Of a stretch of 64,000 nt of DNA, positions 49,425 to 61,333 are shown piece by piece. This DNA comes from Cladocopium goreaui. Lineage: Eukaryota > Sar > Dinophyceae > Suessiales > Symbiodiniaceae. Both the position numbers and the translations under genes were made by a program. Location: assembly GCA_947184155.2 (NCBI GenBank), contig CAMXCT020006647.1, positions 1 through 64,000 of the forward strand, read 5' to 3'. The number at the start of each line of letters is the position of its first letter. Position 1 is the first letter of the stretch. The notes below the pieces were generated by a model. It ran no database searches and was not told where the DNA came from. It saw only the letters and a list, made by a program, of their open reading frames with translations.

Positions 49425-52400
49425 GCCTTTCCCTGCAGTGGATCTCCAGCGCATCAGCGAGGTTCACGTGTCGAACGTCCCGTGGTCCCCTGAGGTCGTC
49501 GAATGGATGAATGGTAGGTCCCTGTAACCAGTCGGATGGGTTTTAGTGAGGTTTCACATTAATCTTGTTTGTATATTTATTTATATAACTTTATTTACAA
49601 CTATTCACAGTATCTATAGATGTATTTATATAGTATATAGTAGACTTTAGTGTCAGATTCACCATGCAAACCATCAGAAATGTAATGTAACCTACCACAT
49701 CTACCACTATTTTCAAATCAGATTTTATACCTTTTCTCCATGATTCCTGGGGGGTGCTATAAAAGACTGATCGCCATGACCAGCTGGTTCAACTGCCTGG
49801 TCGATAGTTTGCATCCATGTGCACTATCCAGCTACCACCTATGTTCCACGCATGGCGTTTTGATTGCTGGTGATATTCAGTCAGTCATATCTTATTGCAA
49901 TGCATCCCTATATTCTGCTCGGTACTATCTTCTAATTCACTAGTTGTTCACCCACATATAGCCACTATTGCTGGTTCAAACTCATTGTTTTGTGGGTTCA
50001 AAGCCATTTTTGTTGATTCAAAACCAAATTTTGTTGCTTCAAAATCTATTTACCCACTTTCTCTATCTTCAGCCAATGCATTGGTTTAAGGAAAACCCAC
50101 ATATTTCATGAGAAAATCCATGGTTTCCTAGATTTTCCCTTAAACCAATCCATTGATTCAGGCTTCGCAGCTGACCTTCGCAGTTCGCAGGATGCCTACT
50201 TCGTTCTCTACGAGATTGCCCCGGAAGGCAACACGGCGTCCCCTGCACGAGTGGAACGTCCGAGGACCCAACAGGTTTTTGCGTTTTTTGGCCTCTGGAG
50301 TTTTGTGGTTTTATGATTTTGGAGGGATGAATTTGAATGCAAAAATGGACATGAAATTGCATGTCATTTGCGCTATTTGTCGGAATCCCAGTCTCGTGTC
50401 TCTGTTCTGTCAGTTGACATCTCCACTTGAAGTGTTAAAACAGGCAGTTTTGTGGTTGAAATCCACTGTTTTGTTTTTAAACTCAGCTTGTAGATGATAT
50501 CAAATCCAATTTCTGGTGAAATCATGTTAAATCCCCAGTTTTGAACGATTTTGAACGGAAAAACCGCAATTTCCACCATGTTCTTATATAAAACACTGAG
50601 TTTTTGTAGTTGAACTACCACTCTCGCTGGCGTCAGGCTTAAGTGTCCCATCACTGCCCTCACTCGACAGCTACACCTTGGTCCTGGCGCCCAGTTCGGG
50701 TTGGTCCTGGTGGCTGGTGGATCAACACGGTAAAACACCTTGGAGATTCTAAAAATGCCCCAGAAAAACAGAGGATTTACCCATGAAGCTAGTGATGTTC
50801 AACAACCACTTGATCGAATTTCTGGTGAAATGGATCCAAATGGGACATAATTAAATCCCCTTGACCATAACCTCTATAAAATGCTGAGCTCAGTACCTGT
50901 TATAGAGCATTCAATATATATATATGAATATTACTTTCCCAGATCAGCATTTTATAGTGATTTCACTTTATACTGAGGTTTGGTCATACAACCCAGCATT
51001 TTATAGATGTTTTCCATTTGTAACAATTGTGAATAAGATATTCGTTTTATAGAAAAAACATATGGCTATACCATGCATTTTATAGAGGAATATAATTATA
51101 TATAAAATGAATAGTTCCCACTTACCAAGATTCTATATTCCATGCAGCTGCCAGCACCCTGATGGCTATAAAATGAAAGGTTCCAAGATGGATGTTACTT
51201 TTCCTCTATAAAATGGCAGGGGTCAACCCCCTCCATAGAACGTTTTATGTTATGGTTTTGTGGGGTATAGTCTTGCCATTTTGTATATAATTCGTTTGTT
51301 TTCGTTTATGCAAACTTTTTTGGGGGGTCAAGCCTTGGCAGTTTAAAGTTTATAGAAAAGATGTGTGTGTGGAAGAAATATGTTGATGTTTTTTCCACAC
51401 CATATTGTTTTTGCAGTAAGATCTATTTCAAACCATGTGTATGTTTGATCATGTTTGTTTAAGTGTTCTCTTTGTAAGCGTACATGTTTTGACACATCCT
51501 GCATACACCATAAAACAGGGCCACTGCCATGCCACTACAGGTGTTCCCTGCTGGCATCCTGCTGCTCTAAGTTTTTGCTCTGGTCTGCTTTGCTTCTGAA
51601 GTGCCTCTGGCTTCTTTTTGCATGAGCCTATGTGAATGCAGCCTGCAACCAGACAAGCCACATGGGTTGCCTCAATGCATGCCTGCTCTGGCAAAAGCCA
51701 GGGACTATAAAATGAGAAGGCCCCACCCCCTACATGAATCATAAGAAGGCACAGGGAGGGCTAAGGCTTGACTTGAGATATGAGGAGTCTATAAAATGAT
51801 CAAGCTGGACCCCCTGGATACACCATAAAACAGGGCCACTACTGTGGCCACTACAGGTGTTCCCTGCTGGCACCCTGCTGCTCCAAGTTTTTCCTCTGGC
51901 CCGCTTTGCTTCTGAGGTGCCTCTGGCTTCTTTTTGCATGAGCCCACGTGAGTTCCGAACTGGTTTCAAATGACGTGTGCAACCAGTCAAGCAACATGGA
52001 TTGCCTCAATGCATGCCTGCTCTGACCAAAGCCAGGGTCTATAAAATGACAAGGTCCCACCCCTTACATGAATCATAAGAAGGCACAGGGAGGACTAAGG
52101 CTTGACTTGAGATATGAGGAGCCTATAAAATGATCACGCTGGACCCCTTGCATACACCATAAAACAGGGCCACTACTGTGGCCACTACAGGTGTTCCCTG
52201 CTGGCACCCTGCTGCTCCAAGTTTTTCCTCTGGCCTGCTTTGCTTCTGAGGTGTCTCTGGCTTCTTTTTGCAGGAGCCTATTATGTAAATTCCCAATTGG
52301 TTTCAAATGAAGTCTGCAACCAGACAAGCCACATGTGTTGCCTCAATGCATGCTTGTTCTGGTAAAAGCCAGGGACTATAAAATGAGAAGGCCCCACCCT

Positions 52401-55400
52401 CTACATGAACCATTAGAAGGCACAGGAAAAACTAATGAGGCTTGACTTGAGATATGAGGAGCCTATAAAATGACCAACCTGTACCCCCTGGATACACCAT
52501 AAAACAGGGCCACTGCTGTGGCCACTACAGTTGTTCCCTGCTGGCACCCTGCTGCTCTAAGTTTTTCCTCTGGCCTACTTTGTGCTGAAACAAATTTCAT
52601 TTGCCAGTCCTATAAACAATCTGCAGGGTTGGACATAGGATCCAGAACATCACACCAAATGAGACTCAAGCCAACGCGGAAAAAAGAAGCGTGAATATAC
52701 GTGAAACACACATGACCTGCAACCCAGCATTTTATAGAGGAGCACGGGGATCGTAAGAAGTGGACAGGAGCATACAGCACAGGATCCAGAGTCTTGTCCA
52801 GAGTCTCCATCAGGAAGGAATGCTTGAGATTGCTTAAGAATGTTTAAGACATCTTTAGAATTCTTTAGATAGCTTATGACTGCTTATGAATGTTTATGAA
52901 ACAGGGCTAAGCATGCTTTAAAGATCTTTAAACATCATTAAAGCATGTCGGTATATGATGGTACATGTATGTATATGTCGATTTTTCTCAGTCCTTTTTA
53001 TAGAGAATGGTCGGCGGACAGGACATTTCCGTACGGATTTTTCCGTGCCGATTTGATGTGAGGTCCGTGCAGATCCGTACGGATCCGTACGGAATTTGAT
53101 TGTTGATCTACGTGGACAGTTCATGGGTATATTTACGATAGCATGGGGGTAAATCAGGCAAATCAGGAGCTTTTTACCATTGATTTTATAGACCTCCTAT
53201 TTTACCCCAGACATAGCATTTTATAGGTCCAAAACATTTTGTAACTATAAAATCAACGTACTGACCTGGACCCCGGAATGTACAAGTGTATATAATTAAT
53301 ATTAATCCATCATAGCTAATATTATCCCACTATTAATCCCTGGTTGGTGGTTTCAAACAGGACTTTTACTTTCCATTTCATATGGGATAATCCTTCCCAT
53401 TGACGAACTTATATTTTCAGAGGGGTAGGTATACCACCAACCAGTTTTCCATTTTCCAAATGGACATACACAAAAAAAAACATCTAATTCCTCAGGGAAT
53501 CGATAAATGGCATGTGTAATATGTTCTATTTTTGTTGGTTCCTTAATATCCAAGTAGTTGGTTTCAATTGTTGGGTGATGGCTAGAGCTATCAAAGCATG
53601 TTTTTCAGATAAAATTGGTTTGTTGCTGGTATCATGGTTCGAACTTTCTGTTTTTTTTGTTGCATGGAAAATTTGTGGGGTCATCCTAGATTTGGTACCC
53701 ACATCACCATTTTCGTTGAGCAACACTGTAGTTTTTTGGATGATATCTTATATTTATATATAAATATATATATATAAAATTTACATATTAAGTATGCTTT
53801 ACGTTGGGTGATTTGTAAAACATTGGTAATAGCATGTTTCAAGATTGTTGCTGGTTTTATTCTTAGATTTATGGCCAAGAGAAACCGGATTTGATGGCCT
53901 TGATCGCATTCAAAGCAGATTTTGATGAGTTTTCCAATGGTTTCCCGTTGAACCCCCACCCTTCAGGTGTCGGAAGGTGAATTGGTGGAGGTGCGGCGCA
54001 AAATCATGGGAGAACCAACTGCTGTCAACCATTAGTTATCATGAATTATCCGGATAAGGTGGTAAATACATATTACTATTAGCAATATTATTATATTAAA
54101 CATACGTATATATATATATATTACTATATCACAGGCTTGAGAATTTCAACATTTCACCAACGAAGCCAACATGTGCAGGATCGCCCCGAAACTACGATTG
54201 TAATGTTCTGCTGATTTTCTGCCGAAAGAAACACATTTGGGGTATTTTGGGGACGATAAAACCCACATTTTGGCCTGTTAAATCCACATGTTTTATGATT
54301 TAATGATTTAACATTTATCATCATCATTTATCCATATTAACATCTATCATCATTTATCAATATGAATATTAATCCATGATTTATCCATATTAATATGATT
54401 ATTAATATACATAATATATATATATACATATATATATATATTGATCCATATATGGATCCATTATGAATCCATATTTTGGTCGAATAATTTGTCATGTTTT
54501 CCCATCTCTCTGGTGGAGGCCTTCAACCCGCCGAGCCGAGTGGAAGAGGCGGCAGCCGGCAACGGTGCATCGATAGATTTAAAGAGGTAATCCAAGTGGT
54601 CGAAAAAAGTCTTCTTAGCAACCCAAGGATGGTATAAGTATCTGGGTAAATTATAACGACCTCACTGCGACCTCACTGGAATCATGGTTAGTAAGGGAAA
54701 TCATCCCCAAATGGCCTTAATTCAGGTTAGTGAAATATTATAATTTACCCAGAAGTATAGATGATATCTGATGATATATGATAATATATGATGATATGAT
54801 ATAGATATAATAGATGATGTTTTCCCGACTGAATGATAGAGTGAAGCCATGTGAAGCCAATATACAACAAATTCTTTATATAGAGACTACTAAGACTACG
54901 ATAGTTTTAGATCATATATGTGGACCCATAGTCTACTGGATGGACTTACAGTAAAAAAGCCAAATCTTGACGGCTTCAGAATCCTGACTTTGGGTGATTC
55001 TTAGTGGGGTGAACATTTTTTTCAACAGATTTAACTGGGATCCGTGCCAGCACAAAAATAGCCGTGTAAGTTCTTGAAACGCCATACTTGATTGAGACTT
55101 TACAACAACTTCAATGGTTGCTTGTAGAGAAAATAGCTGCACACATGATCCAATAAATTGCTTTGCAATTTGGGGTAGAGCACAATTTCCATACATACCC
55201 AATTTGTCAGACACACCCTCTGGTATCGAAGCATGGTAATGGACAATACCTCCCATATATTTCTGTATATTTCGTAGTATGTCTCCAATTCTTGATCCAT
55301 CGACAACGATCTTCCAAGATCACCAATAATTTGAATGGATCAACAATGATCGGTAGGTGATATTTGAAAGACTTTTGATATTTGTTTATCCATTCAAAAA

Positions 55401-58171
55401 TCACTCAGAGATCACCATTTGCTGCGGCCGGAACCAGCACTGGTCAGGCCGCCCAAGCGGCTGCTGATGAACTGGGACCTCTGCCCGCGAAGGAACGAAC
55501 GATGCTCACCACGTTCCTCGGACACGACCATTGCGATCATCCCAAACTAGGAAAAGCATAACCTCTGCAGGACATGGAAACCACCCCAAGCTGGCCATTC
55601 ATCTTGAGGCCAGTGACAGAGCTTCCGGACAAGGACAGCTCCGTGGTCCGTGGAACTTGGTGTTACCTGCGGAGAGGTTGGATATGTACTGTGGTCTAAG
55701 AATGGAAGTCGACTGGCGAATCTAATTTGAACGTGTTTGTACTGTTCGAAAAGGTTTAACAAGGTTCAACAAGGGAACAAGAGAGACAAGTTTCCCAACA
55801 AATTTTGCAAGATCCAAGAAGTTTCCAACAGTTTTTTTGCTGTTTGTCGGATCCTTTCTTTTGTCCAGGAGGAAGACGTGAAGGCCCAGGCTGAAAGGAA
55901 ACCCATCAAGGCGCGGTTGGAAGATTCATCTTTTCATGTTGCTCGGTGAGGCATTTGTACCTGGCCTTTAGATATTCTACAGGTGCATGAGCTCAAACAT
56001 GAAGCAAAAAGATTTGAAAAGACTTGAAAGTTGAAGTTGCAGATGATATTCGATTGGAATTCCTTAGGACCACCTAGAAATTGGATGAAATTGGGGGTCT
56101 TACCCTGGCCACAGACATGGGATGGTTCAGTCATGTTCAGTCGCAGGGCATCCCAGCTGTTGAGTTCCGAGCAAGATGTGATTTGATCTTTGACAAGTAC
56201 GACAAGGACGTTTCTTTGGGGAGATGGGTTCGCGGCTGCGGCTGTGGCGGGATGAAAACTGAAGTGGGTTATGCTGCCTTCACTCTTTGTTGATGTCAGG
56301 GTCTATACCAATGGGGTGTAGGAAGAAAACTTCAAGCACCAACAATTGTGTGGAAAAAACGAAGGATAGATCCATTTCTTGGTATATATTGGGTATGTGT
56401 TTTTTTCCTGCCCTTACCAGCAAACCAAATCTTTACTGTAACGAAACCTGAAAGTATTTGGGGGGAGTCGAGCAATGTCTGATGTCACATGCCAAGGTTT
56501 GCATCACGGTCCCTCTTGATTGTTGTATTTTGGGGGGTTCAGGGTTTATTGATCCAAATCCGGGTTTGACATTTTACAAAACATAGATATTGTATGATAT
56601 TGTATCAAAAAAACACAGATTACTACAATCTTCCAAAGCTTCTACACGTCTTTCATATAGAGGTCATGAAGCTCTTTTTTTCTTCAGATATGGCTTGAAA
56701 CCAGCTGCTCTGTCCAGGACAAAGACGAGATTCTTTGCTTTGAGGACACCTGGGAAGGGTCAAGACCTGGTCGATACGTACCATATCTAGGCGGATGATG
56801 AGTCTGCACCGTCAGTGTTGGTTTCTGAAAAGTCGGGGACTCCCTTTCACCATACCATCCCAGTTTATCCCAGTTTATGAAATGGGATACCATGTGGATC
56901 ATGAAATGTGGTAAATTCACCTTGATGAATATTTAGCGGGCATTCTCAGGGGTATGACGTATAATTCTGGGTTTGTCCAACCAGAAATAGAATATCAGTT
57001 TTCACAGATTCTCCAACTGATAGATTTCTATCATGATTGATCTATGCTTTATCTATCCCCTACCAGGATGCGTCAAGATACTCCTGTTGGTCATCCCCTG
57101 TTCCGATGTCAGGAGCTCTGTAGCCTGATGGAGGCCGGTGGCCGTCGTATCGAGGAGTACGACGCCTATGCCTCGCTCTGTCAGAGGCGACGAGGGAGCC
57201 GAGGGAATTGACGGAGCCAGGAGTTGGAGAATCTGAGACATCCTTCAGTGGGGTTTACTAAATGATACTAAATGTCAGGTTTGGGAGTTTTTAAACATCA
57301 CTCGAAAAAAAAAACATCTGTTAGAGATGATAATTGCACTGTATATTATTATATATATATATATATATCCACCTTCAAATTTCAGCTACGAAATGGGGAG
57401 GACTTGGGCTACAGTACAGATGGCCAGCCAGGATTTTTTTGTACAAACAGGAGGGGTTGTGCCCCCCTTTTTGTATTTGGAATCATTTTGTAGTTGATTC
57501 CTTTCAAATCATCATTTTCATTTTGTAGTTGTATATGTTGAGTTAGTTGAAGCATCCAACATTAAATCTCATTGGCATTTTGTAGTTGTACAAGTTGAAT
57601 AGTTGAAGCATGACATGTACAAGGAAACAGTGCGTGACATGTACATGGACACAAACAGATCATGAAGCTACAGAATGCCATCTAACACACTGCACGGGGT
57701 CAACACTTGATCCAACTAAATTCAATCATTGACAACTACAAAATGTTCTCCGAATTTATGTTGGTCGGAACTTTGGATGGCAAAGACCCAACTACAAAAT
57801 GTCATTGGGAAAAATCATGTTAGCAATTCCGACGTTCAGCTATTTTTTTAACTTTAGATGCATTGGATTTTGTAGTACTGGTTTTGAATTATTCTCCGAT
57901 CCAGAAAGAGTTATGTTCTTCATTTTGTAGCTGCAAAAAAAGTAACATGCACTGCATTTTGTAGTTGTGCACCCTATGCATTCCGCTTTGTATCTACTAA
58001 AACCATCTGCATAACTCCTCCCCCCTTATCTGAACCCTGATATATATATATATATCACATATCCCAACTTTTTTCTTGGGTGAAAAATCATGAAATATCA
58101 TGAAAAATTCAGGGCTGGCTGACCACCCCCCTAAAACGTCCGCGTCAGGTTGGGCTGCGATGCGCGCCTTG
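49425..58171 (+). CDS. Multi-exon gene of unknown function
   Basis: Exons chosen so that phase is kept throughout: 49425-49513, 50162-50257, 50637-50719, 53967-54009, 54179-54199, 54519-54564, 55448-55496, 55571-55693, 55869-55945, 56147-56177, 56718-56758, 57067-57186, 58149-58171. Donors are GT, GC or GA, and acceptors AG|G. The surest pieces read HVSNVPWSPEVVEWMNGF, SQDAYFVLYEIAPEG, DSYTLVLAPSSGWSWWLV, TELPDKDSSVVRGTWCYLRR, EDVKAQAERKPIKARLEDSS and ELCSLMEAGGRRIEEYDAYA. The RGTW.Y segment followed by an acidic helix faintly recalls DDHD-type phospholipases, but no GxSxG or DDHD motif was seen, so I assign no function. Start and stop are not placed, and it may continue into the exons at 61334. 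The exact ends of exons 3, 7 and 10 are the least certain. Confidence 0.55.
50871..53260. repeat. Interspersed CATTTTATAG / CTATAAAATG motif cluster
   Basis: The 10-mer CATTTTATAG or its complement recurs more than ten times (for example near 50998, 51084, 51166, 51210, 51706, 51790, 52031, 52122, 52376, 52463, 52728 and 53219), all within one large intron. In the tandem array it marks fixed positions in every unit. Confidence 0.75.
51504..52585. repeat. Four tandem units of 315-340 bp
   Basis: Each unit starts at TACACCATAAAACAGGGCCA (51504, 51819, 52153, 52493). It includes TGTTCCCTGCTGGCA and TTTGCTTCTGAGGTG segments and ends with an ACTATAAAATG-type motif. It lies in the intron between the exons at 50637 and 53967. 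Open frames across it are shadows of the repeat. Confidence 0.92.
53340..53444 (+). mobile_element. CTGGTTGGTGG-family element, copy f
   Basis: CTGGTTGGTGGTTTCAAACA to GTAGGTATACCACCAACCAG. Same orientation as all the others. Confidence 0.85.
57480..57990. repeat. Interspersed CATTTTGTAG motif cluster 2
   Basis: At least seven CATTTTGTAG copies in + orientation and three as CTACAAAATG (near 57737, 57791 and the segment between). The motif is the same as at 17070-17536, 40 kb away, with unrelated spacers. It lies in the intron before the exon at 58149. Confidence 0.75.
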
Positions 58172-58270
58172 GTCTCAGTCGGAAGGCACCTTGGAAAATC
58201 ACCATCTTGAATGGGTAAATCCTTGATTCATGGTGATTTACCCATGAAAATTCACTGTAGCTACCAGTAG

Positions 58271-58515
58271 TACCGGGTTCTTCAAAAAAAACAGCCATCC
58301 ACAGGAAACCACAGAGATACCCTGCTTACCCCCGCAACCCCCAACTTCAATGTTGTGATCGAAAGTGCCGAGCATCATCAACAGAAATGGCTGTTTTTTT
58401 TGAAGGCCACCAACCACAAAATTCAGAAGGCAACATTGAAGTGGGGGACGGGGGGGGCATGACCTCTGTGGTGTGGTACTTCATGGGATGGCTGTTTTTT
58501 TTGAAGAACCCGGTA
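58271..58515. mobile_element. Inverted-repeat element with CCGGGTTCTTC termini and TA flanks
   Basis: The left end, TA then CCGGGTTCTTCAAAAAAAAC, is matched by its complement ending at 58515, with a further GGATGGCTG/CAGCCATCC match inside. The interior contains a second inverted pair around CAACTTCAATGTTG. TA at both borders suggests TA-targeted insertion. 245 bp, no coding frame. Confidence 0.75.
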
Positions 58516-58679
58516 GCGCACAAGGCGGTGGCGGAAGTTTCAAAAATAGGAAACCCATAGGAGAGGTTGGTTGTTGTGCCTCACGGATGGCAGAGCGAAT
58601 CCACTGATGGACCGAAAGGTGGTTGGAGTTGTGTTTTTGGAGTGGTTGCAATGGTTGCAGTTGTCACCTTTACCACAAC

Positions 58680-59240
58680 TGCTGGATGTAGTGTGGTGTA
58701 GTGCAGTTGTAGCTGTAGTTGTAGTGTAATGTTGTGTAGTTGTAATTGTAGTTGTAGCTGTGGTGGTGGTGGTGGTGGTGGTGGTGGTCGTCGTCGTCGT
58801 AGTAGTAGTAGTAGGAGTAGTAGTAGTAGGAGTAGTAGGAGTAGGAGTAGTAGGAGTAGTAGGAGTAGTAGGAGTAGGAGTAGTAGTAGGAGTAGGAGTA
58901 GGAGTAGTAGTAGTAGGAGTAGGAGTAGGAGTAGGAGTAGTAGGAGTAGGAGTAGGAGTTGTCGTCGTCGTCGTCGTCGTTGTTGTTGTTGTGGTTGTGT
59001 AACGTAGTGTAGTGTAGCGTAGCGTAGTGTAGTGTAGTGTACTTAGATGTAATTAGTGTAGTGTAGTGTAGTGTAGTGTAGTGTAGCGTACTTAGATGTA
59101 ATTAGTCAGTGTAGTGTAGTGTAGTGTAGTGTAGTGTAATTAGTGTTGTGTAATGTAGCGTAGTCTACTTGCATTTGTAATTGTAGCAGTAATGCAATGT
59201 AGTGGTAATGGTAGTTGTAGTTGTAGTTGTCTATCTATCT
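58680..59240. repeat. Compound GTGTAG / GTA / GGAGTA / GTC microsatellite
   Basis: Blocks in order: TGTAGT-type units, (GTG)n, (GTC)n, long (GTA)/(GGAGTA)n, (GTC)n, (GTT)n, then GTGTA pentamers to about 59160. The block order is partly symmetrical. Val- and Ser/Arg-rich frames here are repeat translation. Confidence 0.95.
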
Positions 59241-59270
59241 GTCTGTTTACCTGCAAGCTTGGAAACAACG

Positions 59271-59455
59271 CAATTCTGCAAGGCGTCTTCCATTTTCCTG
59301 GTTCGAAGGTGACATCATCAAAATCGCAGCAATTCTGCGAGACTTCCTCAATTTTCGAAGTTGACAACATCAAAAACGAAACAATTCTGCGAGACATCCT
59401 CAATTTTCGAAGTTGACAACATCAAAAACGAAGCAATTCTGCGAGACTTCCTTCA
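59271..59455. repeat. 52-bp tandem repeat, ~3.5 copies
   Basis: CAATTCTGCGAGAC recurs at 59330, 59382 and 59434, 52 bases apart, with a diverged first unit at 59271. Each unit carries CCTCAATTTTCGAAGTTGAC. No gene seen. Confidence 0.9.
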
Positions 59456-59859
59456 AAAATGGAAAGTTTAGTGCAAAGCTGACGGCCTCGTACCAATGCG
59501 TTTTGCGATTTTTTCATTCCACCTATCTAAAGTATTGCGCCTGCCACAAACCAGTGATGCCAAATCATACGAAGTGCTGCACCTGTCACGCAAAATCATC
59601 TTAGCAAACCTGACCATCTGACGCACCAAAAGGTAACCTCTCTCAGGAAATCAGCGGCCTGACCTCCTAGCATCTCTGCTGCACCTGCCACGCGAAATGC
59701 ATCTTTACAGATCCTCTTTAAAAGTCCCACGCCTGCCAACATTTTGAAATTGCTACAAAACCTTCACGTTTTCCTCACTTTTGACAGGGTGCAAAATCAC
59801 TTGCGCCTGCCACACGACACGACATCTGACGTCCAAAAGTGGTCCGGGACCATGAGTTT

Positions 59860-60110
59860 TTGGACGCTCTTGACTTGGAAATGTGCTTCGCGCCACAATG
59901 GCGTGCACTTTTTGGACATCTCAACTTCCAAAAGTGCTCCGAACGTGAGGTGCATTGCGCACTTTGACTTCGAAATGTGCTTCGCGCCACAATGGCGTGC
60001 ACTTTTTCGACATTTCAACTTCTAAAAGTGCTCCGGAGCTGAGGTGTTTTGTACATTTTAACTTCGACATGTGCTTCGCGCCACAACTGCGTGCAATTTT
60101 TTATCTCTCA
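59860..60110. repeat. 94-bp tandem repeat, three copies
   Basis: ATGTGCTTCGCGCCACAA occurs at 59881, 59975 and 60069, exactly 94 bases apart. Units also share GCGTGCACTTTTT and CTCCGAACGTGAGG-like segments. All frames on both strands stay partly open, and I do not regard it as coding. Confidence 0.9.
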
Positions 60111-60225
60111 TCTGGCCAGATGGCTCCGCACCCGCCGCTGTAGCGAGCCTACTGCTCGACCCTCCAGAGACAACTCATTGGAAAAAACACAGTGATTCGC
60201 GACTCTTCCACCTTTTCGCCCACCT

Positions 60226-60302
60226 GCATCTTCTTTCTTCTGACTCTTTCTCTTCTCTGATCTTCTTTCTTCTTCTCTTCTCTTCTCTGGCTCTTCCCAC
60301 CT
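60226..60302. repeat. CT-rich polypyrimidine tract
   Basis: About 75 bases of TCTTTCTTC/TCTTCTC. It could serve as a splicing polypyrimidine tract, but no exon follows at a matching AG. Confidence 0.7.
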
Positions 60303-60334
60303 CTGCTTTTTCATCCGTCCATATTGTCGGAAGT

Positions 60335-60441
60335 TTGACTTCTAAACTTCCTTTGATAGTGTTTAGCTATGGTATGATAGTTATGAACTTTAATCTATCA
60401 TGGTCATTTTCCATAGCTATATGTTAGATTACCAGAGGGTA
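60335..60441. mobile_element. CCTCTGGTAA-family element, copy 7
   Basis: The right end ATGTTAGATTACCAGAGGGTA is intact and the internal TTTTCCATAGCTAT is present. The left end is eroded. Confidence 0.65.
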
Positions 60442-60619
60442 ATATGATTAGTGATTCGTGACTAATAATGATTAATTTGATCACTGGTGTAGTTTTATAC
60501 TGTTTAATGATGTTTAATGATTTATATGATTGAGTCATGATGATGTTACACTTTTTGCAAGTGGACAGAAATCATATCTAGCTTTCGGATTGGCCATGTT
60601 TTTTTTTTATTGTTCGACC

Positions 60620-60838
60620 ATGGCTACCCCTGAGCTTTGGAGGCTAAGCATAGATCCTCAGAGTCAGTATCCCGGAATCGTCTGGGATCAGCCAGTCGAC
60701 CGGCTAGACCGGTGGTATCCGATGGTCGATCCGCAGGATGTCTACAAACTCTTTGAGAAAGCTCCACAAGCGGTTTGGGAAGAGGTGCAACTCCGCGGAG
60801 AAGTATCTACAAAACCACCTGAATCTGATAGAACCTGA
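60620..60838 (+). CDS. Hypothetical 72-residue ORF
   Basis: Begins MATPELWRLSIDPQSQYPGI and ends in TGA. Composition is globular and acidic (WDQPVDRLDRWYPMVDPQD, LFEKAPQAVWEEVQLRGE), unlike the repeats around it. The codon pattern is less GC-rich at third positions than the neighbouring exons. No family recognised. It could be a small intronless gene, a terminal exon whose acceptor I missed, or a retroelement fragment. The frame is open upstream to 60530 but through low-complexity sequence. Confidence 0.4.
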   Translation: MATPELWRLSIDPQSQYPGIVWDQPVDRLDRWYPMVDPQDVYKLFEKAPQAVWEEVQLRGEVSTKPPESDRT

Positions 60839-61333
60839 TCTTTGAATTACTCCCAAAGTGCTGGTACGCGTTTACAAAATTTATAAACAGTACTGATCAC
60901 AAAATTTCTTGAGAGGCAACTAGTTTGCGAGCTGTTGCCAACTGTTAGCATAAGGGAGGCTGTTTATGCACTGTAAAGAGAAATTTGTAGGTCAAGGGAT
61001 TAAGAAGGCGAGGATGCACACAAAAGGTGGGAAACCAGGGCATACATGTTGAATCACCCCCTGTTAAATCTCCCAGGAAGATTCAAACAGATGATGATTG
61101 ATAGAGGAAATGAAGATACTCGCCACATAGACATGGAGACGTGATGCCATCAAGATTGCCAGATTTTAAGTCATTTTTTTTGGAGACTTTGGTATATCAC
61201 ACAACTGTAGATGTAAAAACATTAAAAACAAAGATAAACAAACCCAAAACAATGATCCAAATGGATCCAAATGGGGAATATCAGCATTTTTTCATATTTT
61301 TTTTAATTTTTGGATAAAACAAGTGAACACGAG
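60839..61333. other. No recognised feature
   Basis: AT-rich sequence without splice-bounded open patches or repeats of note. Confidence 0.5.

Noticed and set aside
55571-55945. DDHD-type phospholipase assignment
   Set aside because: Only a short RGTW-like segment resembles the family; no lipase nucleophile motif or DDHD motif was found in any placed exon.
56147-56210. EF-hand-like segment FDKYDKD in one frame
   Set aside because: The phase-consistent reading of this exon is a different frame that ends at a GT donor at 56178; the EF-like frame also lacks the Gly and Glu of the loop.
58729-59007. Ser/Arg-rich and Val-rich reading frames
   Set aside because: Translation of the GTA/GTG/GTC microsatellite; no start context or conserved residues.
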